From Gymnopus androsaceus JB14 (Eukaryota > Basidiomycota > Agaricomycetes > Agaricales > Omphalotaceae), in assembly GCA_009733575.1 (NCBI GenBank), contig ML769616.1, positions 48,093 to 112,092 of the forward strand: a stretch of DNA of 64,000 bases, written 5' to 3'. Shown piece by piece: positions 47,106-58,555 of this stretch (position 1 is the first letter of the stretch; each line of letters opens with the position of its first letter). Made by a program: the position numbers and the translations under genes. The notes under the pieces are model-generated. The model was not told where the DNA came from. It did no database searches and was given only the letters and a program-made list of their open reading frames with translations.

Positions 47106-47829
47106 CCCTTCGAATACAAGTTGGTACTATTCGGATCCTGCAAGTGTTCCATTTTTTCTTTGAACAATTTGCCGGTCATAGTCTTTCCAGCTTCGACAGC
47201 AGAATGGTTGCTATCAGAATCGTAGGCACCTTGAGCGAGACTTGGACCATTGTCCATCTCATGAGTCCATGCACCGTGACTTTGCGACAATGAAGGCTGG
47301 TTCTGGGTGTAGGGCATACCGGGAATTTTGTGAGATTGCATTACAAAGAACGTTAGACTCTCAAAAGAAACAAACATGGAACAAACGAACCTTTGAAAAC
47401 GTTGGATGAAGGTTTCTGAATTGACGAAGAGACTGGATGCATTTTTCGGCTGCGTCAACCGTTTCAAACGTACGAACAACAGTCAGAATGAACATCATCA
47501 AGGCAGAACACAAACAGATTTACAGTACAAACCCATAGCCGCGCCAACATGTCTCGTAAAGCTCCTCACGCTTCGGATCTCTCCAAACGGAGAGCAAAGT
47601 TTGAAAAGCTGGTCTTCCAGATAATGCAGTGGCAAGCCATTAATATACACAATGGGCGACTTGAACTGGTCGTCGTTGGTATCATACGAGGTACAGCTGT
47701 CACCAGAGCTAGGAATATGCACAGGGGTGTTCAGATTAAGAGTAAACTTTTGCAGAGCATCCGAGTCCTTTTCGAGAGCTTTGAGGTCAATGGGACCTGT
47801 TTCAGGGACTTTGACATCTGCCACAGAGA
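47106..47829 (-). pseudogene. Two-RRM RNA-binding protein fragment, 3' truncated
   Basis: Exons read VADVKVPETGPIDLKALEKD, an RRM (PIVYINGLPLHYLEDQLFKL with RNP2-like VYINGL, then FETVDAAEKCIQSLRQFRNL), and a linker (SHKIPGMPYTQNQPSLSQSH). The start of a second RRM follows (LFKEKMEHLQDPNSTNLY). The sequence breaks off right after this at an intron-like gtgagt and no second RRM body is found. The 5' side has no ATG and abuts PIG-S sequence at about 47830. This is a host gene fragment inside the transposon. Confidence 0.65.
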
Positions 47830-48560
47830 TAGAGTGCCTTTAGAGGACGATGATATCGAAGGAGGTAAACGTGGGAATCCAAGAAGCGTTAATAGTTGGC
47901 GCGAGAATGGGGAAAAAAAGGATCGGAGGTTGGGAAGTGTCAAATCCAGCATTGTTGGAGGCGGAGCAGGAAGGTCTAGGATGACTATCCCACCCCACTG
48001 AGGAATGAGGAAAGCACTAGAGCTGGACGGGTTACCATCCGAATTCAGGATAGTCAGAGGTCGACGTTTCGCTGAAGGCACAAAGAGCACAAAATGGAGC
48101 ACTGGGTCATTTGATGAGCTGGAAGCTAGAGGGAGAGGTTAGTTGGTTTGAATGCATGGAAAGGATACTACGCACATAGAGTCCATAAACTGTCAAATTC
48201 TCTGGCGTAAGGCCATACGTCCCATTGGCAAGCGACGCTGGTTCAAATGCTAGCGGAGCATGAAACTGAACTTGAGACTCAATGGTAAAGTTGTGTAATA
48301 TGCCTAATGCAGATGTTATTGGAGATAGGTATTCTAGAGTATAGGGTATTCAGTATGAGTACACAATATGGATACTTGACTTACGAGAAATTGCCTGTCG
48401 AATATCCCAACCGGTGAAGACCTGGCCTGCAGAGCCATCTTGCAGCAGCGTGAATGAAAGACAATATCAAGGTGAATATTGCGGACATGTTGCTCAAGTT
48501 GGAGACGGATGTAGGAATAGAACTGGATGAAGACTGGAATGAAGAAGAGCTGGGAATAGT
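47830..48560 (-). pseudogene. GPI transamidase subunit PIG-S fragment
   Basis: Read on the minus strand, exons give YCLSFTLLQDGSAGQVFTGW-DIRQAIS, an intron (about 48385-48304), ILHNFTIESQVQFHAPLAFE ... LTPENLTVYGLY, and an intron (about 48178-48128). VLHFVLFVPSAKRRPLTILN, SSAFLIPQWGGIVILDLPAP and FFSPFSRQLLTLLGFPRLPP follow. These are landmark segments of PIG-S/Gpi17, part of the ER complex that attaches GPI anchors. The frame has TGA at 48469 and 48496 where Arg is expected, plus a one-base phase problem at the second intron. Only the middle of the roughly 550-residue protein is present. Confidence 0.7.
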
Positions 48561-49330
48561 CGAGAGCGTGCTACAAGTCGGCAAAGTAGTGATGGCCTTT
48601 TTATTAGGTAAAACTTCGGGAGAAGAAGGAAGAGCACCTCTAAATGACTGCTGGCGTTGTCGAGGAACGCATTCACGTATCTCGCCGTCTCCGTTCTAGA
48701 GACATGTGAGCAACGGCGAGACGGTAGGAAATAATCATACATACCTAATACCTATAGTTGGACTACTGTTAAGATTAAGCGTTCTCATAAGGCCAGCAAC
48801 CTCGCCAGCGCCGAGATTAGAGCCATGTTCTGTAGCGTTGTTGTCGTGTCAATAAACGCGGTAAGAAGTGGCTGCACAGATAGGGCTAGTGTGGGTGCCG
48901 TGGGCTGAGCGAGATGATGGAGGGGAAACTGGGGTCCAAAAAGACAATAATGGTACAGATGCAAGGTGCAAAGACTGGATTGAAGCTGTATATTCAAAGG
49001 TGAATGGCAAGATAGATTATTGAGTTCTGGGGAAGGAGGTGCCGAGATAGCAATGCAAAAGCCGGTGGAAGAAAGGAAGAAAGCGAGATACAGGTGAGAA
49101 TGAGGTGTATAAGCATGGATCACATACAAGTAAGCCTTGTGGGAGTGCTGGATCAGTCAAGTGAATCAATGATGGTAACCAATGGACTCGAGCTTGAGCC
49201 TGCTCTTAACCTCAGCCTCAGTCTTGACACCCTCCGTAGTGGTGAAGGCGTTTTTGGAGTAGGCTGGGGCTGGACACGCATGCTTCAAGAGGAAGCAGGG
49301 TATTATAGAACAATAATAAGATGATAGAGA
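48561..49330 (-). other. Possible further exons of captured host sequence
   Basis: Minus-strand segments such as LGAGEVAGLMRTLNLNSSPT (about 48770-48815) and APTLALSVQPLLTAFIDTTT (about 48840-48900) look exonic and are followed by gtatg-type donors. I cannot assign them to PIG-S or another protein with confidence. Confidence 0.35.
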
Positions 49331-49389
49331 AAATAATCTATATGTCTATATATGTTATACTTGTACCAATCCAAATGAAAGCTCTTGAT

Positions 49390-50903
49390 CTATTCAGAGG
49401 ACTCCTCATCATTGCTACCATTGTCATCGCCATCCTCCTCCTCATCATACTCATTCAGCTGCTCCAATTCAGCATCGGTGGGAAGATTGTATAGTTTGAG
49501 CGTATCATCTCCAAACTTCTTCATGAACTCATCATAAGGAAGATTCTTCCACTCCAGCGTCCTAGTCGAATCAGCACAAATGTCGGGTACTGGAAGAGCA
49601 ACTCCATTGTTCATATAGATGGCTCGCTCATGCACTGACATCTGATTGAAGAATGAGGGCTCAAAATAATCAATGGGGACACCCTTTGGAAAACGGGTGA
49701 TTGTAGCTGTGATTGGTGCTGCAGGCTCAATGCAAATGCGTTCCGCCCTGTGAAGGATTAGGCATGTTTTCATTACAAAGAAGGGGGCCGCATACCGAGC
49801 ACCAGTTTGTCATTTGAAAGCCTTTTGATATCTGCTATCCGCAAGGTGGAAAAGGGAGCTGACAACAGGATTGCGACCCTCTTTTGCACAAATCAAATAC
49901 TGTTCCCCATCGTGATTGGGGTCATGCTCATCCTCCGAATGGCCTTCATTCTCCTCCGCTAAGCGCACAACATGCTTGCTGCAGCCATCGTCTTTGAGCT
50001 GCTTGACACGAATTTTGCGAAGCTAATGAACCTTTAGTGAGAGAAAAAAGATTGAAAAGGTTAGTACTCACATGGTTGCAGCGTTGATACACATTTCTGC
50101 GCCCATTTTCCATCGCAACACCTCCTGCAGCCTTGCCTTCTTTGCGTGCTTGCTCAGCCATGAATCCAAAGACAAAACTTCGGTAGAGCTTCATGAGGAA
50201 GCTGTAGTTGGTAATGAACGATAGATCGGCATTCATGAATGTGTATCCGAACGCTGTGACCACAGTTTTGAAGGTTGAAATAGCGAGATGTTCGTGCAGA
50301 GCATTGTACATGGACTCAACAGTCCCAAGAACATCAGGCTGCCAGCGAATGAGACCTACATTGGCAATAGCGTTAAACATGATGAGGAGATGACCTTCAT
50401 CAATACGGTTTGCATCTTTGGCAATCTGGCTTCTTCCCATGAAAGATGTCTTTTGCACAGCAGCTACAGCAGCAAGTGCCGCTTCCGAGTTTGGCATTGC
50501 GGAGGATACCAGGTTTTCAATGTGAGTGCAAACATCATCAGAGGATTGGAATCGCTCCTGGAAATTCGCAGTCGTAGATTCGCTGACAGGAGGGGGGGCT
50601 TGATCTTGGGAAAAGAGGCCCCAAAGGATGCGGATATGGAGATGGAAGGCCCGCTATCCAGATAGATGTTAGACAATGAAAGAAGCATCAAAGACAATCA
50701 CGTACTTGCAGCCCTCGGGCCTTCTGAGGCACTTGCGACAAAGGTATTGACCACCCTTTTTTCCCTTTCTTTGGTGGATGAGCTGCCTGAGATGTACAAG
50801 CTTTCTTAGAAGCTGTCTGGGGAGCAGATCCACTGTTTTGGCACGTGCGCTTGTGGCGAGATGTGAGCATAGGAACATTGTTGTCAGACATTGCAATTTG
50901 GCA
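49390..50903 (-). CDS. Unidentified transposon-borne protein at the right end
   Basis: From ATG 50903 (MSDNNVPMLTSRHKRTCQNS) a basic/serine-rich N-terminus runs to an intron (about 50705-50652). RAFHLHIRILWGLFSQDQAP, AMPNSEAALAAVAAVQKTSF, HLLIMFNAIANVGLIRWQPD and ERFVFGFMAEQ-like helical sequence follow, to NVYQRCNH. An intron then leads to LRKIRVKQLKDDGC, the acidic ENEGHSEDEHDPNHDGEQYL, GRNPVVSSPFSTLRIADIKR, a further intron (about 49805-49745), PIDYFEPSFFNQMSVHERAI and an acidic C-terminus ending in EESSE. The frame is clean. It lies 430 bp from the right terminal repeat and faces the transposase, suggesting an accessory transposition or silencing-related protein. I do not recognise the family. 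Confidence 0.65.
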
Positions 50904-51335
50904 AGAGGTAGAGAGGTAGAAGTATGAGATGGAACAAAAAAGAAGCACAATTGGGATGAAAGACGCGTTGTATATATTTCAAAAATGCACAAAGGCAACA
51001 TGAATTGTGACTTGGTACAATCATACATGAGGCAGCGTCAGTGTGAATATAGGAAAATAAGCAAACGAGCATCCTAGAAAGCTCTTAGAAGTTGGATAGA
51101 CATGAATGAAGCATACATCTCCGGTGAAGAGAGGAGCCATGACCCAGGTGGACAGGGGACAAGAGAGGATGTGAGTTGAATGTATAGATAGTCATTATAA
51201 GTATGAGAAATTCTTAGAAACTGTTGGCATCTGGTCACAGTGAGTCACATTCTTGTAGGTGCATCAACCAGTGCCTTGACTGGTGCGTTTAAGGCACCTG
51301 GCTTTCAGGTGCACCGGACCTTGCCCCCGGTGTAA

Positions 51336-51690
51336 GTAGGGGTAAATGCCTGGCATCTTCACCATGGTAATACCATGGGTGGTAATACCATGAGTGGTAT
51401 TCTTCAAACATGGTATATTGATTTGTCTATTGTTACCCATCTAACCTTTAAGCCTAACCCCTAATCCCAACCCCTAAGTCCTAATTTATAAATCTCAATT
51501 CCTGCCATTTTTTTGGTAAAATAAGCACCCATCAGTGCTGATAGATGTAGTTACATGTATATGAGTAATGTCATACTTTACTAGTACTGGTATTAAGACC
51601 AGTACATATAGTACTAAGTCACACTAGTAGCGCTTAGTTGATATCACCAATAATTTGTACTAGTAACAAACCTAATGGTTATATTAGTAA
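51336..51690. other. Flank with telomere-like run and minisatellite
   Basis: accatgg/ggtaataccatg dyads occupy 51360-51415, a degenerate CCCTAA-type run lies at 51441-51485, and from about 51590 comes the tagtactaataa minisatellite that continues at 57615. No gene is seen. Confidence 0.6.
51441..51485. repeat. Degenerate telomere-like C-rich run
   Basis: ctaacctttaagcctaaccc and following cctaa units resemble CCCTAA repeats. Comparable runs lie at 16939-16968 and 61006-61042, inside small inserts. Confidence 0.55.
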
Positions 51691-52007
51691 TGTTGAATGT
51701 ATGATGATATCACTCATCATCTCGGTCATATGACACTATCAGTCATTGCCAAGGTAGTCTAACTCAGCCTCAGTAGTATCTTAGTAAGTAGCTTTATGGA
51801 CGACATCATAGGTCATGCACATAGAACATACTAGAAGGATACTACCATATATGTAATGAATGCAGTACTACAGTATATAAGGACTCCAGTAGTACTGCTA
51901 ATGATAACAACTTCTACTAGTTTTTTACCTCTCTCTATCTGCTCTACAAGCTTAACCACTTGGTGAGTGCTAGTCACTGCGCCTCCTAGCTTATATGCTG
52001 TGCAACA
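51691..52007 (+). repeat. 5' LTR of copia 1
   Basis: 317 bp, TGTTGAATG to GCAACA, with a probable TATA at tatataagg (about 51880). It differs from the 3' LTR at about six sites, three of them CG/CA changes. Confidence 0.9.
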
Positions 52008-52647
52008 GGTTATGGGCCCAAGTCCCTCTTGTTGTTGTGCTTCACAATGATCAGGTTGCCTTTGGCCCTGTTCATGTACACCTTGAGGGCTGTCCCTAGC
52101 CTTTGAGTGTGGTTGGTGATCGCTGTAGGATGGACATGATGTTTGGGCTGTAGCATGAATTCAAGCCCCAAAATTTACGTACAATACCTTCTTTTCTTTC
52201 ATGAACCCAGGTACCAGGCCGAGCCTTACATTGCTCCTGCCAGTATGCTGAAGAAGGGTTTAAAGGCTTCACAGTTCCCTTATCAATGTGAACCATTCGG
52301 CACATTGATTACGATACAAATTTTATCATGATACATCTTTTTTAGATAGATCTACATACAAATTCCCCCTGATGGCTTAAGTCCCTTAAATGATCAAATG
52401 ATAGATGCGCACTTAATTGTTGCTGCTCATCATGAGATCTTTCAATTTGCCATACAGGATTTTTTAGATAGATCTTAGATATATCAGATGCTCAGATGGA
52501 ATGGCTGAGATCTAATGATGGAAAAGCGATCATTGGTTACCATGTGTACAGGTGACATGTGACATGAGCGCAATTTGGGTTTCATAGCTGTTTGATAATA
52601 GCAGCTACTGATCAGTTGTCTTTCACAGATCAACCCAATTTTTCGAA

Positions 52648-53459
52648 ATGTCTTCCACATCTTCCGCCGTTAACAACACATCTGGTCTCAACAGTGTTCC
52701 CATGCATGATGGTAGCAACCAGAATGTTTGGGCTGCTGGTATGAAAGCCTATCTCCGGTTTGCCAAACTTTGGCCCTATGTTGATGGGTCATAAACCAAA
52801 CCTGAGGCTCCGGCAGATGAATCTGATGACCCCAACTACCAAACCAAATATGATGCCCGGAATGAGGCAGATGAGCAAGCCATTGGTGCCATCCTCATGA
52901 AAATTCCCTATCAATACCATCACCTAGCGACCAAAGCAAATGGTGATGATAGGAATTCCAAAGAACTTTGGGAGCTATCAGAGCTCAATTTGGTAAAACT
53001 GGTATTGCAGGTGTTTATTCGGAGTTCCTTTCTGCCATCCACTTCCATGTAAGGGAAGGGGAAAATCCAGTACCAGCCCTTGGGAACCTGACTTCGATTA
53101 TTCAGTGCTTGACTGAATCGAACATCAAACTTGATGGTAATTTGCAGGTTCTACTTTATCTTGCAGCTCTTCCTAGTTCGTGGGAAGGTTTCAAGACTTC
53201 GGTTCTTACCTCTTGTACTGGCAGTAACTGGAACGTTTCCAACATTTTGACTTTGATCAAAAATGAATGGAATCGTCGCAGCACCAGGCAGCAAACCTCC
53301 CTTCAATCTCGGATCAGCAGCGTTAAACGCCATCGCTTCAATCCCAATTGGAAGAAACAGAAGAAGCAGCGCGGCGAAGGCCAGCAGCAGCAGGACCAGC
53401 AATCTGGTTCATCTTCTCAACCCAACAATGGAAAGAAGCGTGGATCCCAGAGGAGGTAA
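52648..53459 (+). pseudogene. Copia 1 gag
   Basis: ATG 52648 opens a UBN2-type gag (SSTSSAVNNTSGLNSVPMHD, NVWAAGMKAYLRFAKLWPYV). It is interrupted by TAA at about 52792 and by a missing G at about 52972 (LWE-AIRAQFG). It then continues through QVLLYLAALPSSWEGFKTSV and a basic/Gln-rich C-terminus ending at 53459. I see no zinc knuckle. Confidence 0.7.
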
Positions 53460-53688
53460 GAAGTACAAAGGGAAAAAGAAGCTTTTGAGTCTGTTGAAGT
53501 TGCTCAAGCTTCTGTTGCCCCTAATGACTTCGAGATGGAAGCTGAACCCTTCGAGACCATGGAAGCTTTGGAGTTTGAATATGAGGACCCCTTCATGCAG
53601 TGGCAAGTTAATTCTTCTTTACTAAAATCTCATGACTCATTAAAATCGCAACAGAATAATTTGATAGCGCGGATCACACAAGGCCAAA

Positions 53689-56600
53689 ATGGCCATTCGG
53701 ACTTATTTTTACTGCCGCTTGTATTTTTTAATAATAATATTCTGTTTGCCGATGTCAAAGATGAGATTAGCCGCTTTAAGCGCAAAATATAAAGAAGATA
53801 TCTGGATCTTAGATTCAGGTGCATCAATACATACCACGCCATATAAGTCAGATTTCACAGAATTAAAACAATTAGAAAAACCAATTGAAATCCAGACTGC
53901 TGATAAGCGGTCAAAGACTTATATTACGCATGCTGGAGTTGTTCTCATCAAACATACAAATGAAAATAATGTCACCCAAATTACCAAATTGGAACCAGTA
54001 TTTTACCAACCACATTCACCATATCGTCTTCTCTCACAAGGCAGCATCTTGTGCCGTGGCTATTATGCCTATGCTGATGAGAAGAAAACGTCACTTAGGT
54101 TTAAGAGCAATCATAAGGTCTTCATGACGTGTTACCCCATGAACTCGTCAGATGCTCTACATTGGTTAAAAACCGAAGTAATAAAGAGCAAGATTGACCT
54201 TTTTAAGGATTTTATTCCCAAAAACATCAGAATTCCTAAAAATCTGATTGCTCATAAAACTATTGACTATGATATATGGCATCGTCGCCTTGGACATCCT
54301 TCAAAAGATGTTTTACGACATGCATCTGAGGCAACAGGTGGTCTTCCTAAAGTAAATATCCCAAATGAGGACAAAGAAATATGTCCTGGTTGCGCTAAGG
54401 GTAAAATGACCCAGCGCACTTATCCCAATAGTGAGAAACGTGCTGAAAAACTCTTTGATTTAGTCCATATGGACATTATAGAGTTTCCCACTGTTTCGTA
54501 TCATAAGCATAAATATGTACTGAATATCCTTGATGATCATTCATCATATGGCGCAGGATACCTCCTAGCTGCCAAATCTGACATATTCGAAGCGTTCAAG
54601 GAATTCTACAATCTCGTAGACCTCCAAGACGCTATCAAGATAAAACAAATAAGAGTTGATAACGAATTTGTCACTAAGGATTTCAGACAATTTTGCCGTG
54701 ATAAAGGGATCATATTGGGACCGTCGGCTCCATATGAACACCAGCAGAATGGAGAATCGAAAGATTCAACCAGTACAATCCGTGAGAAATCGGAAGCCAT
54801 GAGGCACATGGCCTGCTTACCACCTTCCTGGTGGGAATTTAGTGTTCAAACAGCATATGTTGTCTATAACAGGACACCTATGCGCCGCCGATGGGATAAA
54901 AATAGAAATTGGAAAACACCTTATGAAATCAGATATGGGAAGAAGCCCGATGTGTCCAAATTTCGGACTTTTGGATGTGCTGCATATGTGTATCGTCCAA
55001 AGGAGACTCGCCCAAACAAGCAAGCTCCAAGATCAGAAGTAATGATTTTTATTGGATATACACAAGGAATGAATGCTTATCGCTTCATGCGCACACATAA
55101 CAATTCAATTGCAACTTCTTCCAATGCCATATTTGATGAGCGCTGGTTTCCACGCTGCTCAACATCAAAACCTACAGTTGACATTAACGATAATGATTTT
55201 GAAGAGGATTCCGAACCATCCGGGTCCGCTCCTGATGATAATGTTGAGGATGATTACCCTGAGTTTCCTCCTCCGCCTAATCCTCCTGCTCCGATAGAAC
55301 CACAAAATGATGAAGAAAATGGAGAAGGAGATGAGGAAGTAAGAGGCGGGGAGAAGTGCCTGATCAACATGGTGCAGATCAAGGGGGAGCTGGTGTTGTA
55401 CAACCACCCCCAAATCCATTCAATCCTGGAATGGAACCTGAACCAGCACCAATAGTAAGACGCTCTGAAAGAGCATGAGTACCTACCCAGAGACCTGGAA
55501 ATATTTACGGTGATACACCTCCTGCCAAGATTGATCGAAATGCTGGTCGATCTCGTAATATTGGTTCTGATATCAGATGGAATCGTCAGACTTATGGTGA
55601 TCAACCTGAAGCCGGACCTTCCCAGCAAAGGCAACCTGCTCGGCAACAGCCTAGACCAAATAATCCCGTTCCTGACCCACCTGTGAACAATTATTCAGGA
55701 GAAAATATGAATGGATGCGGAAGCGTTGATTATATTTCCCAGTTGGCTCATGAAGGGGGAGTAGCTTTTCTGGACTATTTGCTTTCTCAGGCTCCTGAAA
55801 ATAAGGAAACGGTTCGAAACTGGCAGTTTCGTGATTTGATGCGCCTTCCTGTAAAGGACTGGCAACCATGGCTTGACAAATGCAAAGAAGAAATTGACAG
55901 TCTAGTTAAGCGAAAGGTATTCGAAATTGTTGATCAACCCAATAATAGAAATGTCATAAAGAACAGATGGGTCTTTGATATCAAGTCAGATGGTCGGAAA
56001 CGATCTAGACTTTTTGCCAGGGGATATTCTCAAGTAGAAGGAGTGGATTATGACGAATTGTTCTCTCCCGTTGTCCATTATGAAACAGTGCGAGTTTTAC
56101 TTGCACTAGCTGCCCTAGAAGATTGGGAACTAGAAACGCTGGACGTAAAAACTGCCTTTCTATATGGCAAATTAGATGAGGAGATCTATATGGAACAACC
56201 TGAAGGCTTCGTCAAGGATAGCAGCAAGGTTTGGAGATTACGCCAATCTCTTTATGGCCTGAAGCAAGCTGGTTTGTCCTGGTGGCACGCTTGTACAAAG
56301 TCAATGACCCAGGATCTAGGCTTCAAACGTTGCGCTTCAGATGCCGGTGTATATGTTTACAAACAAAACAATAAGACCGTAATTGCAATCATCTATATTG
56401 ATGATGCATTGTTCATGGGAAATGACAAAGAACTTGTCATGCGCAAGAAGCACGAATTTATGCAACGTTGGGAGTGCCGCGACTTGGGCGCAGCACAGGA
56501 GTTCTTAGGCATGCGCATTTGGCGTGACAGATCTAAGCGGCGTTTGACCTTAGATCAGTCAGAATATCTTAAAAAGATTATAAAGCGCTTTAAATTAACA

Positions 56601-57225
56601 AACGCCAAAGTAGCGCGAACTCCACTACCGGCAGGATATCAGCCTTCTAAATATGATGGTCCTGTTGATCCCAAAAGATGCCAGGAGTACCAACAAGTGA
56701 TTGGCTCCTTATTATATCTGTCGCTTGGAACAAGAGCCGACATAGCCTACCATGTGGCAAAAATGTCACAGTATTCAGCAGATCCTGATACACGTCAATC
56801 CCAAACTGGATATATTCTCAAACTGGTCAAGGGAATTGTGTCCTGGACTTCGTATCTCCAGAAGACAGTTGCTTTATCTTCCACTGAAGCTGAATATATG
56901 GCTTTAAGTGACTGTTGCAGACAAATCAGGTGGATCCTCAATTTACTTGGGGAAATCAGATTCCCACTTCTCGGTGATAACATGGGTTCGATCTTTATGG
57001 CCAATAATCAGGCTCAAGATCGTCAGACCAAACATATTGATGTCTGATATCACCACATCAGGGAAACTACCGAGTCAGGACTTGTGATCCCTTACTATAT
57101 TCCAATGGATCAGAATGTCACGGATCTTTTAACTAAGAATCTTGCTTGGGTTAAATTCAAACATTGCCAAGATCAACTTGGCATTGAATTTGTTGCTGAC
57201 TTTGAATAAAGTTCGCAAGAGACTG
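53689..57225 (+). pseudogene. Copia 1 pol (protease, integrase, RT, RNase H)
   Basis: The protease motif WILDSGASIHTT (about 53800), GAG-pre-integrase WHRRLGHPSKDVLRH with CPGCAKGKM, and integrase core HMDIIEFP and VDNEF are present. The usual QNGVAE region reads QQNGESKD, so the catalytic Glu context is unusual. A frame change near 55350 and TGA 55476 interrupt the linker. RT follows (NRWVFDIKSDGRKRSRLFAR, YIDDALF, LKQAGLSWW). RNase H lacks about 60 residues between QYSADP and DTRQSQTGY. A TGA at 57045 splits HIDV from YHHIRE, and the ORF relic ends at about 57207. Confidence 0.8.
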
Positions 57226-57297
57226 GATCTCAGGTGAGATTCACATGCTTTCTAAGCACATGAGGAATTCTACCTCCACGACCTCAGCAAGGGGGAG

Positions 57298-57614
57298 TGT
57301 TGAATGTATGATGATATCACTCATCATCTCAGTCATATGACGCTATCAGTCATTGCCAAGGTAGTCTTACTCAGCCTCAGTAGTATCTTAGTAAGTAGCT
57401 TTATGGACAACATCATAGGTCATGCACATAGAACATACTAGAAGGATACTACCATATATGTAATGAATGCAGTACTACAGTATATAAGGACTCCAGTAGT
57501 ACTGCTAATGATAACAACTTCTACTAGTTTTTTACCTCTCTCTATCTGCTCTACAAGCTTAACCACTTGGTGAGTGCTAGTCACTGCGCCTCCTAGCTTA
57601 TATGCTGCACAACA
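57298..57614 (+). repeat. 3' LTR of copia 1
   Basis: 317 bp, preceded by the polypurine tract aagggggag and followed by AGTAA. Its sequence pairs with the 5' LTR. Confidence 0.9.
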
Positions 57615-57842
57615 AGTAATAATAAGTTGGTATACTGGTAACAAATGTAATAGTGAGTAGTACTAATAATTCATTGTACTAGTAGCTAATCTAATGGTTA
57701 GTACTCATAAGTTATTGCACTAATCTGATTGTTATACTAGTACTAATAAATTGTTGTACTAGTAACTAATGGTTACTTAGTAGTACTTATGAGCTGGTAC
57801 ACCAGTAGCTAATGTAATGCTTAGTAAACCTAATAAGTTGTT
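57615..57842. repeat. tagtactaataa minisatellite
   Basis: About five imperfect units of roughly 43-45 bp (tagtactaataagttgttgt..tagtaactaatgtaatgg). The same sequence lies at about 51590-51690 left of copia 1, so copia 1 inserted into this array, and copia 2 begins at its right side. Confidence 0.65.
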
Positions 57843-58208
57843 TGTTGGAATATCAAAGGTAAATGTATCTTATCGAACTATACATGGAACACTTTCTCGT
57901 AGTCTCCACTTGTTTGTATCACCATCCCATGCACTCTACTATTATCGTCTCGCGGACTCCACTCAGTCTCTCGCCGTATCCACTTGCTCTCTCGCAGTGT
58001 CCACTTTACTGTATGCACAGTAGCCACACACATTCACGCAGTAGCCACTTGCCCGATATATCATTTGTACTTAGGACTGTATATAAGCTTAGGTACTATA
58101 CCCTGTAATAACACCGTTGTCCCCCATTGATCTGTGTGATCGTTACTACTACTAAGTCCTGTGTGGACTTACTGCTGCTACTTCCTATTTAGGAACGCAA
58201 CTCTAATA
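57843..58208 (+). repeat. 5' LTR of copia 2
   Basis: It starts TGTTGGAATATC; the right boundary is set by the primer-binding site at 58209. Short direct repeats (tctctcgc.gtatccactt) lie at 57960-58010. Confidence 0.75.
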
Positions 58209-58555
58209 GGTTATGGGCCCCGGCCTTAACCATTGATGCATCATATTGCCATAACTCTTGTTCATGCCACCCAGGCCAAATCCTCCACCACTACGAACTT
58301 GACAGGAAGTTAAAGCATTAGAACAAGCACCACCACCAGTAACTCGACAACGTTCCACCGCATCGGAACAAGCCAGCTCATCGAGTAGCAAAGCTGTAAC
58401 GCCACAGCTGAGAGCAGCACCATTACCTCCCACAGACAACACTGTTCCTTGTAAAGGACACCCACACATTTTTGACATCAACGAACTAGTCGACAGGTAC
58501 AAAAACCGAATCACTGGAAAGTGGAGCCAGTGCGACAAACAACATTGCCTAAATT

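Larger units (their letters stand above)
39135..51332 (+). mobile_element. Plavaka/CMC-type DNA transposon, 12.2 kb, with cargo
   Basis: The left end CACCGGGGGCAAGGTCCGAT recurs inverted at the right end (51313-51332 reads ...gcaccggaccttgcccccggtg). Identity extends about 48 bp with roughly four differences, up to the ggtgccttaaacgcacc block. TAA flanks both ends (39132-39134 and 51333-51335), a 3 bp target duplication as in CACTA-group elements. A Plavaka-like transposase lies near the left end and a second multi-exon gene, oppositely oriented, near the right end. Between are fragments of unrelated host genes. Two inverted solo ends 12 kb apart are the alternative. The gene placement and matching TAA favour a single element. 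Confidence 0.7.
51691..57614 (+). mobile_element. Ty1/copia retrotransposon 1 (complete, decayed)
   Basis: The LTRs at 51691-52007 and 57298-57614 are both 317 bp (TGTTGAATG...AACA) and differ at about six positions. AGTAA flanks both ends (51686-51690, 57615-57619). The primer-binding site ggttatgggccc follows the 5' LTR. It resembles the complement of the initiator-Met tRNA anticodon arm, the half-tRNA priming known for many copia elements. A purine tract aagggggag precedes the 3' LTR. Gag and pol are interrupted. Confidence 0.9.

Noticed and set aside
39135..51332. KDZ-type rather than Plavaka-type assignment of the transposase
   Set aside because: The DWFNPxxNKIAG block, CACC-starting ends and a 3 bp duplication fit the CMC/Plavaka group. 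KDZ elements are expected to make 8 bp duplications.
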